A stretch of 64,000 bases of DNA from Desulfuromonadales bacterium (lineage in GTDB: Bacteria > Desulfobacterota > Desulfuromonadia > Desulfuromonadales > JAGXHI01). The stretch is from the NCBI GenBank assembly GCA_024636295.1, contig JAGXHI010000046.1, positions 39,998 through 103,997 on the forward strand. Direction: 5' to 3'. This document shows positions 8,101-14,779 of the stretch, piece after piece. The position numbers and the translations under genes are program-made. Every line of letters starts with the position of its first letter. The first letter of the stretch is position 1. The notes beneath the pieces are model-generated. The model was not told the DNA's origin and made no database searches. It saw only the letters and a list, made by a program, of their open reading frames with translations.

Positions 8101-8596
8101 GCGGGGCGATCATGGCGAAGGAAACATAACAGAGGGCTCCTACCCCCAGGGTGTTGGGAGACCCGAAGGGGAAAAGAACGCTGGAGGCTGAGGAAACGGC
8201 CACATCCCTGGGCTGAAAAAGATCGCAGAGAGCCATGTCGAAACTGCCTCGCCCCGTGTAGATGGCCGTGGCCTCCGCTCCATGTTCGGCCTTGATCGCC
8301 TGCAGGCGGCCTGCCAGGGTTCCCATGGCCTCGTCCCATGTGATGCTCTCGAACTCGTGGGTTCCTTTGGGGCCGGTCCTGCGAAGAGGATGCAGCAGGC
8401 GGTCGGGGTCGTGAACGATTTCAGGGGAATGTCGGCCGATGTGACAGAGAATGCCCAGGGGGTGGTCCGGCAGCGGTTCCACGGAGGTCATGCGGCCGTC
8501 CCGCAGATGCGCGCGAACCCAACATCCTGCAGGGCAGATGCCGCACAGCCCATCGCGGATTCCGGTTTGTTTTTCTTTCGTTCCTTCAGGCATCAT
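5183..8596 (-). CDS. Metallopterin-dependent ergothioneine synthase (oxidoreductase-cysteine desulfurase fusion)
   Basis: The protein has 1137 residues in two enzymes. Residues about 15-720 form a molybdopterin/tungstopterin oxidoreductase: a [4Fe-4S] site C18-x2-C21-x3-C25 plus C51, a cysteine at C156 (GVGALCYVSF) as candidate metal ligand, and a C-terminal cofactor-binding domain. Residues about 752-1137 form a NifS-type cysteine desulfurase with the PLP lysine in SISAHK (K951) and the persulfide cysteine in SGSACKSG (C1075). This exact fusion was described from Caldithrix abyssi, where the two modules move cysteine sulfur onto trimethylhistidine (hercynine) without O2. The start overlaps the stop of egtD by 11 bases, so substrate supply and sulfur transfer are co-expressed. 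Alternative: a sulfur-trafficking oxidoreductase of other specificity, but the egtD coupling argues against this. Confidence 0.88.
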   Translation of the reverse strand: MMPEGTKEKQTGIRDGLCGICPAGCWVRAHLRDGRMTSVEPLPDHPLGILCHIGRHSPEIVHDPDRLLHPLRRTGPKGTHEFESITWDEAMGTLAGRLQAIKAEHGAEATAIYTGRGSFDMALCDLFQPRDVAVSSASSVLFPFGSPNTLGVGALCYVSFAMIAPHVTMGELYITMETDLEQSELIFLWGANPATDSPPLAHGQILRAAGRGAEIVAIDPRRNGTARQSGAEWIPIRPGTDGALALGMIQVLIEEEIYDEKFVRDWTVGFEELRLYVQHFRPETVEQITGVRADTVRRLTRRLVEARGASPVMYTGLEYSDSGVQAIRAVFTLWALAGQLDVPGGLLFRMKDNIFPQNRAGLVPNPDIRKALGRDRFPVYSMYRGESHAIALPDAVLHGEPYPIRALIIQGGSLLTSWPQPEVWRKTLNSLDFLVCIDRYHTADSAYADLVLPAATQYEITSFMRYGPLFKIREKIVEPQGEARNDFLIMAELAQRLGYGHLYPQTEEEILHSALEGSGFTLEDVRAAGGSVRVSVKMMQYRKWEKGLLRPDGTSGFNTPSRKFEIASSILEEHGYDPLPVYTEPREGPISRSDIAKNYPLIFSSGGRTPYDFRSQHHGVKGLGESLPEPLVTLNETDAAARGILNGDWVWVKTPRGRLRYRAFVTANMMPGVIDANMGGGGPLGPQAWKECNVNELTNLDHFDPISGFPIYKTLLCEVTRAEGVRKAPSGPGEPEKISGQIGIAQPAPDRRICFDHNATTPVDPEVFASIRPLLESEWGNPSSIHSAGGTARSLMESARRKVAQTINCTARRIVFTGSGSEANNLALQGVVRARKNAGKHVITTAIEHPAVLETCRSLEEFGFELTILPVDSQGRTNFADLKRALRPDTVLVSIMLANNETGAIQPVSEMTRIVRGRGIIFHTDAVQAFGKIPLDVEELGVDLLSISAHKVHGPKGVGALYVRSGVELAPLIRGGGQERGLRAGTENTAGIVGFGKACELARRRMHQGEMGRLAQLRDRLEEGILRLIPDARRNGPAERRLPNTLNMTLPGIRGESLVLFLDRRGISFSSGSACKSGNPEPSHALLAMGLSVDQAHCAVRLSLGRGNTEEDAAYFLDCLGEILRETSEMVRFVPCR

Positions 8597-9653
8597 AGAT
8601 GGGTTTCAGGGTGGAGGGGCGGGTCTTCTGAAGAAGGAGCAACCCGAACCATTTTTTCTCATCGGTGAAAACCTCCCGGAGCTCGAGGCCGAAGGCCGAC
8701 AGGAAAGGAGGCATTTCGTCCAGAACGAACTTGCGGCTGATTTCCGTCCGGATTTTTTCTCCGGATCTCACCGAAAAGGTCCGACCCAGGGGAGAGATCC
8801 GGATCTGTTGCCCGCGGTCGAAGCGGGCAGCAATTTCGATCCGACGCAGGTCAGGATTGTATTTTGCCTCGTGCTCCACGGTCTCCAGATCAATTCCTGA
8901 GCCGAGTTCCCGATTCATGCGCACAAAAAGATTGCGTGTGAACTCCCGGGTCACCCCGGCGGCGTCGTTGTAGGCGGCCTCCAGAAGAGCTGGGTCTTTG
9001 ACCAGATCGATACCGAGGAGAAAAAAATCACCATCTTCCATTTGCCGCGTCATTCGAGAAAAGAACCGGATGGTTTCCTGTTCGTCCAGATTGCCGATCG
9101 TGCTTCCCAAAAACAGAATCAACGAGGGCGAAAAACAGCTCAGAAGAGGAAACATTTTCTCATAGGTGCTATGGATTCCGATGACATGGACGTCCGGGAA
9201 CTTACGGCGGATGTCCTTTCCCGCTTGACGCAGGGCGCTGCTGCTGACATCTACGGGAAGATAACGGATTCTGGAAGACTGCTCCAGAAATTCCCTGAAG
9301 AGTGAATCCATTTTGGCCGAATTGCCCGAGCCGAGTTCCAGGAGAGTAACAGATCCTGTGATTCGGCTGATTTGGGCCGCGAATCGGTCGAGCATGGAAG
9401 CTTCCGTGCGGGTGAGGTAATATTCCGGTTGGGCGCAGATGTTTTCGTAGATTTCGCTTCCACGGGCGTCATAAAGAAAGCGGCTCTCAAGGAGGCGAGG
9501 TGTTTTTTCGAGCCCCGCGGCGGTGGAAAGGGCAAATTCGCAGATCGGATCCGACTCCTTCCCCAGCGCCAGCATGGTGCTCCGACCTGTTGAAAGGAGG
9601 TCTCGGAAGATGAGTTCCTTATCCTTTATGTCCGTGTGCTCGCGGTTAAACAA
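8586..9653 (-). CDS. egtD: L-histidine N-alpha-methyltransferase (EgtD family)
   Basis: The protein has 355 residues. It has the family-specific N-terminal FLYDARGSEIYENI and PEYYLTRTEASML patterns, the SAM-binding VTLLELGSGNSAKM, and LILFLGSTIGNL further on, with the closing RKWFGLLLL-like segment (EKKWFGLLLLQ). EgtD makes hercynine (trimethylhistidine), the precursor of ergothioneine. The start is chosen at a TTG with AAGGAG five bases upstream; the open frame continues to 9917 but there runs into a mobile element and non-conserved sequence. It overlaps the downstream ergothioneine synthase fusion by 11 bases, forming a two-gene operon. Confidence 0.87.
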   Translation of the reverse strand: MFNREHTDIKDKELIFRDLLSTGRSTMLALGKESDPICEFALSTAAGLEKTPRLLESRFLYDARGSEIYENICAQPEYYLTRTEASMLDRFAAQISRITGSVTLLELGSGNSAKMDSLFREFLEQSSRIRYLPVDVSSSALRQAGKDIRRKFPDVHVIGIHSTYEKMFPLLSCFSPSLILFLGSTIGNLDEQETIRFFSRMTRQMEDGDFFLLGIDLVKDPALLEAAYNDAAGVTREFTRNLFVRMNRELGSGIDLETVEHEAKYNPDLRRIEIAARFDRGQQIRISPLGRTFSVRSGEKIRTEISRKFVLDEMPPFLSAFGLELREVFTDEKKWFGLLLLQKTRPSTLKPIYDA

Positions 9654-10087
9654 GGCAGCTCCTTCAGGAATGAGGATGATTTGAATGCAGATTGAAATTT
9701 TAGGTCCGGGAGGACGGTTGTCAAGGGAAGGCGAAAAGGTGCGACCTCGGAATCGGATGAAATCAAAAGTTTGTCGCGACAAGAGGGCATTCTCGCTACC
9801 GAGTGGAGAAAGGGCTATTTCCGGTATATAATTAGTGTCCATCCGGAAACCCCGGTAAGCATTAATGCAGTTTTCGATCTGGAAACGAGCAATTTTTAGC
9901 AAAATCAAGGAAATCAAGGATTTGAGCGGAGGCGTAGTACTTTACGCCGCACAATCAAATCCGCGGCTTGACGCAGAGATTGCGGAAAAGGGCCGTTTCC
10001 GGACGAAAACTAATTAGATCTAATGAAGTTACGTCGAGTGACTTATTGTCGGAAGCAGGGTTTTTACAGAAAAAAGAAGGAGACGTT
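9654..10087. other. Divergent intergenic region containing the second MITE copy
   Basis: The gap between egtD (minus) and the CBS-domain gene (plus) is 434 bases, 175 of which are the mobile element at 9836-10010. The egtD-proximal part (9654-9835) would carry its promoter, but no clear -35/-10 pair stands out. The part after the element holds an AT-rich stretch with a ribosome-binding site (GAAGGAGA) before the ATG at 10088. Confidence 0.6.
9836..10010. mobile_element. 175-bp MITE-like element, copy 2
   Basis: It is the same length as, and nearly identical to, the copy at 2661-2835, in the same orientation. The left end is ATCCGGAAAC (one change from copy 1) and the right end is GTTTCCGGACGAAAAC. 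Target duplications TAATTAG flank it at 9829-9835 and 10011-10017. It has no coding capacity of its own. It sits in the promoter region shared by egtD and the CBS gene and may affect either. Confidence 0.87.
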
Positions 10088-10519
10088 ATGAAAAATGTAA
10101 AGCAGATCCTGGATCAGAAAGGGAGGGAAGTCTGGACGATCGACCCGGATGAATCGGTATTTGAAGCGCTCAAAGTAATGTCGGACAAGGAGGTCGGCGC
10201 CCTGGTCGTCGTCCAATCGGCGAAGATCCTGGGGATTCTGTCGGAGCGGGATTATGCGCGCAAGGTCGTCCTGAAGGGCGTTTCCTCCAGGGATACGCCC
10301 GTTCGGGAGATCATGGTCGAAAAAGTTGTCTACATCCGTCCCGACCAGACGGCCGAAGAATGCCTGGCCCTTATGACCGACAAACGCTGCCGGCATCTGC
10401 CGGTTGTTGAGGATGAGAGCCTGGGGGGAATCGTGTCCATCGGAGATGCCGTTAAAGCGATAATCGCTGACAGGGAATTCATGATCGAACAGCTGGAGAA
10501 TTATATCCGGGGCGGATAG
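10088..10519 (+). CDS. CBS-domain pair protein
   Basis: The protein has 143 residues made almost entirely of two CBS motifs (about 10-65 and 75-132), the second with a typical RHLPVVEDESLGGIVSIGD. It opens MKNVKQILDQKGREVWTIDPDESVFEAL, as in stand-alone bacterial CBS proteins that bind AMP, ATP or SAM as energy or redox sensors. The start follows AAGAAGGAGACGTT; the longer frame from 9968 begins inside the mobile element. It is convergent with the XRE regulator, only one base apart. The regulated partner is unknown. Confidence 0.88.
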   Translation: MKNVKQILDQKGREVWTIDPDESVFEALKVMSDKEVGALVVVQSAKILGILSERDYARKVVLKGVSSRDTPVREIMVEKVVYIRPDQTAEECLALMTDKRCRHLPVVEDESLGGIVSIGDAVKAIIADREFMIEQLENYIRGG

Positions 10520-10520
10520 A

Positions 10521-11360
10521 TCAATACAGCAGCAGCTTGTGTTTCAGGGAGGAGTCCGCCTCCAGTTCCTCCAGCCGGGAATAGGGCTCGCCGTCTTTCG
10601 GATAAAGGGTGGTAATCAGCAGCCGGGGCTCCGAAATGTAGGGAGTCGTGCCAACGGTGTTGGTGATGGATCGATAATGGCGCTTCGTCCGGTCTCTGAG
10701 CTGGAGATTGACAGTGTAATACGGCATGTGGGCTATGCCGACTGCCCGGCGCTGCCAATCATCGGGAATATTGGGGTAGGTCAGCAGTTCTTCAAGAATT
10801 TTCTCTCCGGTGGGGTCACTGCTGAGGAGGACTTCCTGTTGGAGGTTCATCAACAGGCCACAGGCGAGTACGTCCCAATTCAGAAGGTGCGGTCGCAAGC
10901 CTTTGTCGCCGAAATAGAGATGGTAAGCATTCAGGGGACCATCGAGACATTCAGGCTGGGCGGCATTGTCCGAATAGAAGCGCAGCCAGGCCCTGTTGAT
11001 CATCAGAACATTGCCATAGGGATCCGTTACGGATGTGGGATTCGGATCGCCGCCCCGCAGTGCGGTGATGAGGGATTTACGCATCCACTTCAACTCAGGG
11101 GAATCAAGGGTGAGGCTTTGCTGTTGGGGAAGAAAACCGGCGGAAACCAGAAGACTGCTGGTGTCCTTGGTGTTCAAATGAAAAGCCCGGGCTATCTTCA
11201 GGACCGTACCCCGCCCAGGTTGTGATCGGCCGCTTTCCAGAAAACTGATATGACGCGTCGACACGCCGACCTCCCAGGAAAGATCCTCCTGGCTCATTCC
11301 GAAAGTCGTCCTCCAGAAGCGTAAAAATCGGCCGAAATTATTTTTTTTCTCGTCGTGCAT
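10521..11360 (-). CDS. XRE-family regulator with MmyB-like ligand-binding domain
   Basis: The protein has 279 residues. Residues about 8-70 are a helix-turn-helix (RTTFGMSQEDLSWEVGVSTRHISFLESGRSQP). The rest is the MmyB/MLTR-type domain: WMRKSLITAL, DPYGNVLMINRAWLRFY, LLNWDVLACGLLMNLQQEV and the closing segment with MPYYTVNLQLRDRT. This PAS-like domain is thought to bind fatty-acyl-type ligands in characterised members, and such regulators often control nearby dehydrogenase genes. Here it is divergent from a MaoC-SDR-thiolase operon, with a palindrome at 11675-11693 between them. It is therefore the best local candidate for the regulator of the AATTACC-N5-GGTAATT motif, though this is not shown. 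Confidence 0.85.
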   Translation of the reverse strand: MHDEKKNNFGRFLRFWRTTFGMSQEDLSWEVGVSTRHISFLESGRSQPGRGTVLKIARAFHLNTKDTSSLLVSAGFLPQQQSLTLDSPELKWMRKSLITALRGGDPNPTSVTDPYGNVLMINRAWLRFYSDNAAQPECLDGPLNAYHLYFGDKGLRPHLLNWDVLACGLLMNLQQEVLLSSDPTGEKILEELLTYPNIPDDWQRRAVGIAHMPYYTVNLQLRDRTKRHYRSITNTVGTTPYISEPRLLITTLYPKDGEPYSRLEELEADSSLKHKLLLY

Positions 11361-11674
11361 TTTTGTCCTTCAAAGCCGCAGGATTCTTCATGGCGGCATC
11401 CCCGGGAGTGACATAAAAAGGTTTTCTCCGGCAATCAGCGCCTGTGAAAAAATGCATTGCTGATTCCTGAGGAAATATCAAGTAAATCCGGTCAAATATA
11501 CATGATTCAGCCCTGGATGCGCAAGAATTTGTCACTGCAGGGTTCGTTTTGCAGGAAAGGAAACAATGTATTTCTTCTCCAGGACAAGGGGCGAACTCAA
11601 CTTTCTCTCCGCAATAAAGCGTCGTTATGGATTGAAACCGCCGATCGACAAGGCGCCGGGAAAACCAGGTTGAA

Positions 11675-11693
11675 AATTACTTCTGAAGTAATG
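11675..11693. promoter_or_regulatory. Palindromic operator candidate, site D
   Basis: AATTACT-TCTGA-AGTAAT includes a perfect 8+1+8 palindrome centred at 11684. Its half-site spacing matches the motifs at 18185, 43268 and 43415, with a C-to-T/G-to-A symmetrical change in each arm. It lies about 170 bases upstream of the MaoC gene. Confidence 0.5.
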
Positions 11694-11764
11694 GCGCATT
11701 TTTAAAAAGGCGGGTAAATTGAAATTTGCTCGAGATGGATTTGGAATAAAATCCTGTTTGGGTT

Positions 11765-11779
11765 ACAGTGTGTCACTGT
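11765..11779. promoter_or_regulatory. Perfect inverted repeat ACAGTG-N3-CACTGT
   Basis: A 6-3-6 perfect palindrome lies 80 bases before the MaoC start. It is a plausible protein-binding site and differs from the other palindrome in this gap. No second copy was noticed in the window. Confidence 0.35.
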
Positions 11780-11859
11780 GATTCTCCGCCACTCAGAATG
11801 ATAGTGAAAACGCGGCTCAGAAGAGAAAAATCATCTACATCCGAGGGAGGCGAAATATT

Positions 11860-12321
11860 ATGATCAAGGTCGTACCGCCAAACCAGCTCAAAGATTTCAT
11901 CGGCCAGGCCCTTGAACCCACCGAATGGTTCAAAGTGGAACAGGATCGGATCAACAATTTCGCAGATACCACCCTGGATCACCAGTTCATCCACGTCGAT
12001 CGGGAAAAGGCCGGCAAAACCCCCTTCGGAACCACGATCGCCCACGGCTATTTGACTTTATCGCTGCTTCCCCACTTCATGTCCCAAAGCGGCATCATCC
12101 CCGAGGGAGTGCAGATGGCCGTCAATTACGGACTGGATAAACTTCGTTTTCTTCAACCGGTGAAGGTGAATTCAGAGATCCGAGCCATCCCTAAACTTCT
12201 TGCAGTCAATGAAAAAGCCCCGGGCCAATACCTGTGCAAGGTCGAAGTCACCGTGGAAATCAAAAACGAAGAAAAACCCGCCCTGATTGCGGAAACTCTT
12301 AGTCTTTTTTACGTGGGCTGA
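11860..12321 (+). CDS. MaoC-type (R)-specific enoyl-CoA hydratase
   Basis: The protein has 153 residues with a single hotdog fold. The hydratase-2 signature is clear: FADTTLDHQFIHVDREKAGKTPFGTTIAHGYLTLSLLP (about 35-72), giving the catalytic Asp and His. It hydrates trans-2-enoyl-CoA to (R)-3-hydroxyacyl-CoA. It is the first gene of a three-gene operon (34 and 22 bases to the next genes) with an SDR resembling the (3R)-hydroxyacyl-CoA dehydrogenase part of multifunctional enzyme 2 and a thiolase. Together these make a complete (R)-route beta-oxidation module after the dehydrogenase step. The start follows GGGAGGCGAAATATT. Confidence 0.88.
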   Translation: MIKVVPPNQLKDFIGQALEPTEWFKVEQDRINNFADTTLDHQFIHVDREKAGKTPFGTTIAHGYLTLSLLPHFMSQSGIIPEGVQMAVNYGLDKLRFLQPVKVNSEIRAIPKLLAVNEKAPGQYLCKVEVTVEIKNEEKPALIAETLSLFYVG

Positions 12322-12354
12322 TCATTTTTTTTAGATACCTGAAAGGGCAGATTC

Positions 12355-13275
12355 ATGGAAATCCGATTTGATGGAAGAGTGGCTATTGTAACCGGAGCCG
12401 GAAACGGTCTGGGCCGTTCCCATGCCCTGGCCCTGGCGGCTCGGGGAGCCAGAGTCGTTGTTAACGATCTCGGGGCCTCGCTCGATGGCAGCGGGGGCTC
12501 CAGTGATGCCGCCGAAGCGGTAGTGAAGGAAATACGGGCCGCAGGTGGCGAAGCGATCGCCAACGGCGCGAACGTTACTGATTACGCGCAGGTTGAGGCC
12601 ATGGTCAGGCAGGCCATGGAGACCTGGGGGCAGGTGGACATTCTGGTAAACAACGCCGGGATTCTGCGGGACAAAACCTTTACCAAGGTTACTGTCGACG
12701 ATTTCAATCTGGTGCTGGATGTGCACCTGATGGGATCGGTGAACTGCACCAAAGCCGTCTGGGAAATTATGAGGGAACAGAATTATGGACGGATCACCAT
12801 GACGACCTCCTCGAGCGGTCTGTATGGAAATTTTGGCCAGTCCAACTACGCCGCCGCGAAAATGGGTGTTGTCGGACTGATGAATACCCTGCGTCTGGAA
12901 GGCGCCAAGTACAATATCCGGGTCAATGCCCTGTCTCCCACCGCCGCGACACGCATGACTTACGAGCTGATGCCGAAGGAGCTTCATTCGTTGCTCTCTC
13001 CCGAGTCTGTCACTCCTGGCCTGCTCTTCCTCGTCAGCGAAGAGGCGCCCCAGGGGGAGATCCTTTGCGCCGGCGCTGGAAGTTTCGCCCGCACGCGCAT
13101 TTATGAGTCGCGGGGCATGTTTCTTGGCGGAGACAACCTCAGCCCCGAGAAGGTTGCCGCAAACTGGGAGAGAATCTCGGACACCGAAGGACAGGAAGAT
13201 TTTGTGGGCGGGGGGAATCAGACCACCAAGTTCGTCACCCTGGCGCTGGAAGCTCAGAAGCAATCGAAAGACTAA
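12355..13275 (+). CDS. SDR, (3R)-hydroxyacyl-CoA dehydrogenase-like
   Basis: The protein has 306 residues, longer than a classical SDR. TGAGNGLG (13-20) binds the cofactor, NNAG lies at 99-102, and the catalytic Y165-x3-K169 sits in SNYAAAK. The region VVNDLGASLDGSGGSSDAAEAVVKEI and the 50-residue C-terminal extension match the dehydrogenase unit of peroxisomal multifunctional enzyme type 2 (HSD17B4-like), which oxidises (3R)-hydroxyacyl-CoA with NAD+. It lies between a MaoC hydratase and a thiolase, which fits this role. Chain-length specificity is not readable. Confidence 0.86.
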   Translation: MEIRFDGRVAIVTGAGNGLGRSHALALAARGARVVVNDLGASLDGSGGSSDAAEAVVKEIRAAGGEAIANGANVTDYAQVEAMVRQAMETWGQVDILVNNAGILRDKTFTKVTVDDFNLVLDVHLMGSVNCTKAVWEIMREQNYGRITMTTSSSGLYGNFGQSNYAAAKMGVVGLMNTLRLEGAKYNIRVNALSPTAATRMTYELMPKELHSLLSPESVTPGLLFLVSEEAPQGEILCAGAGSFARTRIYESRGMFLGGDNLSPEKVAANWERISDTEGQEDFVGGGNQTTKFVTLALEAQKQSKD

Positions 13276-13296
13276 AACATACAAAAGGAGTATGCA

Positions 13297-14478
13297 ATGA
13301 GAGAGGCAGTTATCGTATCCACCGCACGCACCCCGATTGGAAAGGCCTATCGCGGCGCCTTCAACAATACCGATTCGCCGACCATGGGCGGACACGTCAT
13401 CCGGGAAGCCGTCAATCGCGCCGGCATCGATCCGGGCGAGGTCGAGGACGTCTTTATGGGCTGCGCCCTGCCCCAGGGATCCAGCGGGATGAATATCGGC
13501 CGTCTATCCCTTCTGGCGGCCGGGCTTCCGGTTCATGTCGGCGGTATGAGCGTCGATCGCCAGTGCTCCTCAGGCATGTATGCCATTGCCCTGGGCGCCA
13601 ACCAGATCATGCAAGAGGGCCTGCCCATTGTCGTGGGCGCGGGCCTGGACCAGATCAGTCTGGTGCAGAACGATAAGATGAATCGCTACCGTCTCGGCGA
13701 TCCCAATGTCATCGCCAAAAGCCCGCATGCCTACATGCCGATGCTGGACACCGCCGAAGTCGTGGCGAAGCGTTATAACATCAGCCGCGAGGCGCAGGAC
13801 GAATATGCTCTCCAAAGCCAGCAGCGAACCGCCGCAGCGCAGGCCGCCGGAAAGTTTGATCAGGAAATTGCACCGATGACCACCAGCATGGGGGTCATGG
13901 ACAAGGAAACACAGAAGATTTCCTTCAAGGAAGTCCGTCTTGAAAAAGACGAAGGAAATCGCCCCAGCACGACTCTGGAAGGCCTCTCCAGTCTTCAACC
14001 CGTCAGAGAAGGGGGAACCATCACCGCCGGTAACGCCAGTCAGCTCTCCGATGGTGCTTCCGCCGCCGTTCTCATGGAGCGCAAGGTTGCCGAGCAGAAG
14101 GGCCTCCAGCCCCTGGGGATCTATCGCGGAATCGCCGTGGCCGGCTGCGAGCCTGATGAAATGGGCATTGGCCCGGTATTCGCGATACCCAAGCTGCTGG
14201 AGCGTCATGGTTTGAAAATGGATGATATCGGTCTATGGGAACTGAACGAAGCTTTCGCAGTGCAGGTGATCTATTGCCGCGACAAGCTCGGCATTCCGAA
14301 TGATCTGCTCAACGTCAACGGCGGCGCCGTCTCCATCGGACACCCCTATGGTATGAGCGGAGCCCGTATGGTCGGGCATGCCCTGATCGAGGGCAAGCGT
14401 CGCGGCGCCAGATACGTGGTTTGTACCATGTGCATCGGCGGAGGGCAGGGTGCCGCCGGACTCTTCGAAGTCGCATAA
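13297..14478 (+). CDS. Acetyl-CoA C-acyltransferase (thiolase)
   Basis: The protein has 393 residues, the normal thiolase length. The nucleophilic C90 lies in VDRQCSSGM, the histidine H349 in [10 protein letters not shown] and the second cysteine C379 in MCIGGGQG. It cleaves 3-ketoacyl-CoA, ending the hydratase-dehydrogenase-thiolase series of this operon; in principle it can also work in the condensing direction. The start has AAGGAG eight bases upstream. A strong intrinsic terminator follows the stop. Confidence 0.92.
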   Translation: MREAVIVSTARTPIGKAYRGAFNNTDSPTMGGHVIREAVNRAGIDPGEVEDVFMGCALPQGSSGMNIGRLSLLAAGLPVHVGGMSVDRQCSSGMYAIALGANQIMQEGLPIVVGAGLDQISLVQNDKMNRYRLGDPNVIAKSPHAYMPMLDTAEVVAKRYNISREAQDEYALQSQQRTAAAQAAGKFDQEIAPMTTSMGVMDKETQKISFKEVRLEKDEGNRPSTTLEGLSSLQPVREGGTITAGNASQLSDGASAAVLMERKVAEQKGLQPLGIYRGIAVAGCEPDEMGIGPVFAIPKLLERHGLKMDDIGLWELNEAFAVQVIYCRDKLGIPNDLLNVNGGAVSIGHPYGMSGARMVGHALIEGKRRGARYVVCTMCIGGGQGAAGLFEVA

Positions 14479-14779
14479 TCGATTTTTTAAAAATAATATC
14501 TGATTGGCAAAAGCCGCTCTCCCGAGCTGAATGGGGGGCGGCTTTTTTTTGAATTGTGGTTTCTCCGCGAATGGATAAAAGTATTGGAAAAGTGTTAAAC
14601 TTGAGTGTCGCCGGAAATCCGCCCTGCAGCGTTACGATTTTTCCCAGACTTTGAGATGGCTTGTGTATGCCTTCGCATCCAGAAAAAGCAGCCAAGTCCT
14701 GTCACCGGATTTTTTTAGACATTCTGTGAATATATAAATTTCATAAGATTCAATTTTAAACAGCCCGGGGGACGGTAAA
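14479..14779. other. Intergenic region with terminator
   Basis: These 301 bases contain the thiolase terminator at 14510-14550, then an AT-rich stretch before the GTG start at 14780. No regulon palindrome or confident promoter was found. Confidence 0.5.
14510..14550 (+). terminator. Intrinsic terminator after thiolase
   Basis: AAGCCGC...GCGGCTT forms a stem with inner CCC/GGG pairing and is followed by eight T residues. Confidence 0.85.

Larger units (their letters stand above)
11361..11859. other. Divergent intergenic region with two palindromes
   Basis: These 499 bases lie between the XRE regulator and the MaoC operon. They hold a regulon-type palindrome at 11675-11693 and a second, unrelated palindrome ACAGTG-TGT-CACTGT at 11765-11779. 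An 82-codon open frame at 11457-11705 has no ribosome-binding site or recognisable composition and was not called. Confidence 0.55.

Noticed and set aside
9654..9917. N-terminal extension of EgtD to 9917
   Set aside because: It enters the mobile element and has no conserved sequence; a TTG at 9653 with a proper ribosome-binding site gives the family's normal N-terminus.
11457..11705. 82-codon open frame in the XRE-MaoC intergenic region
   Set aside because: It has no ribosome-binding site, overlaps the palindrome at 11675 and has no recognisable fold.
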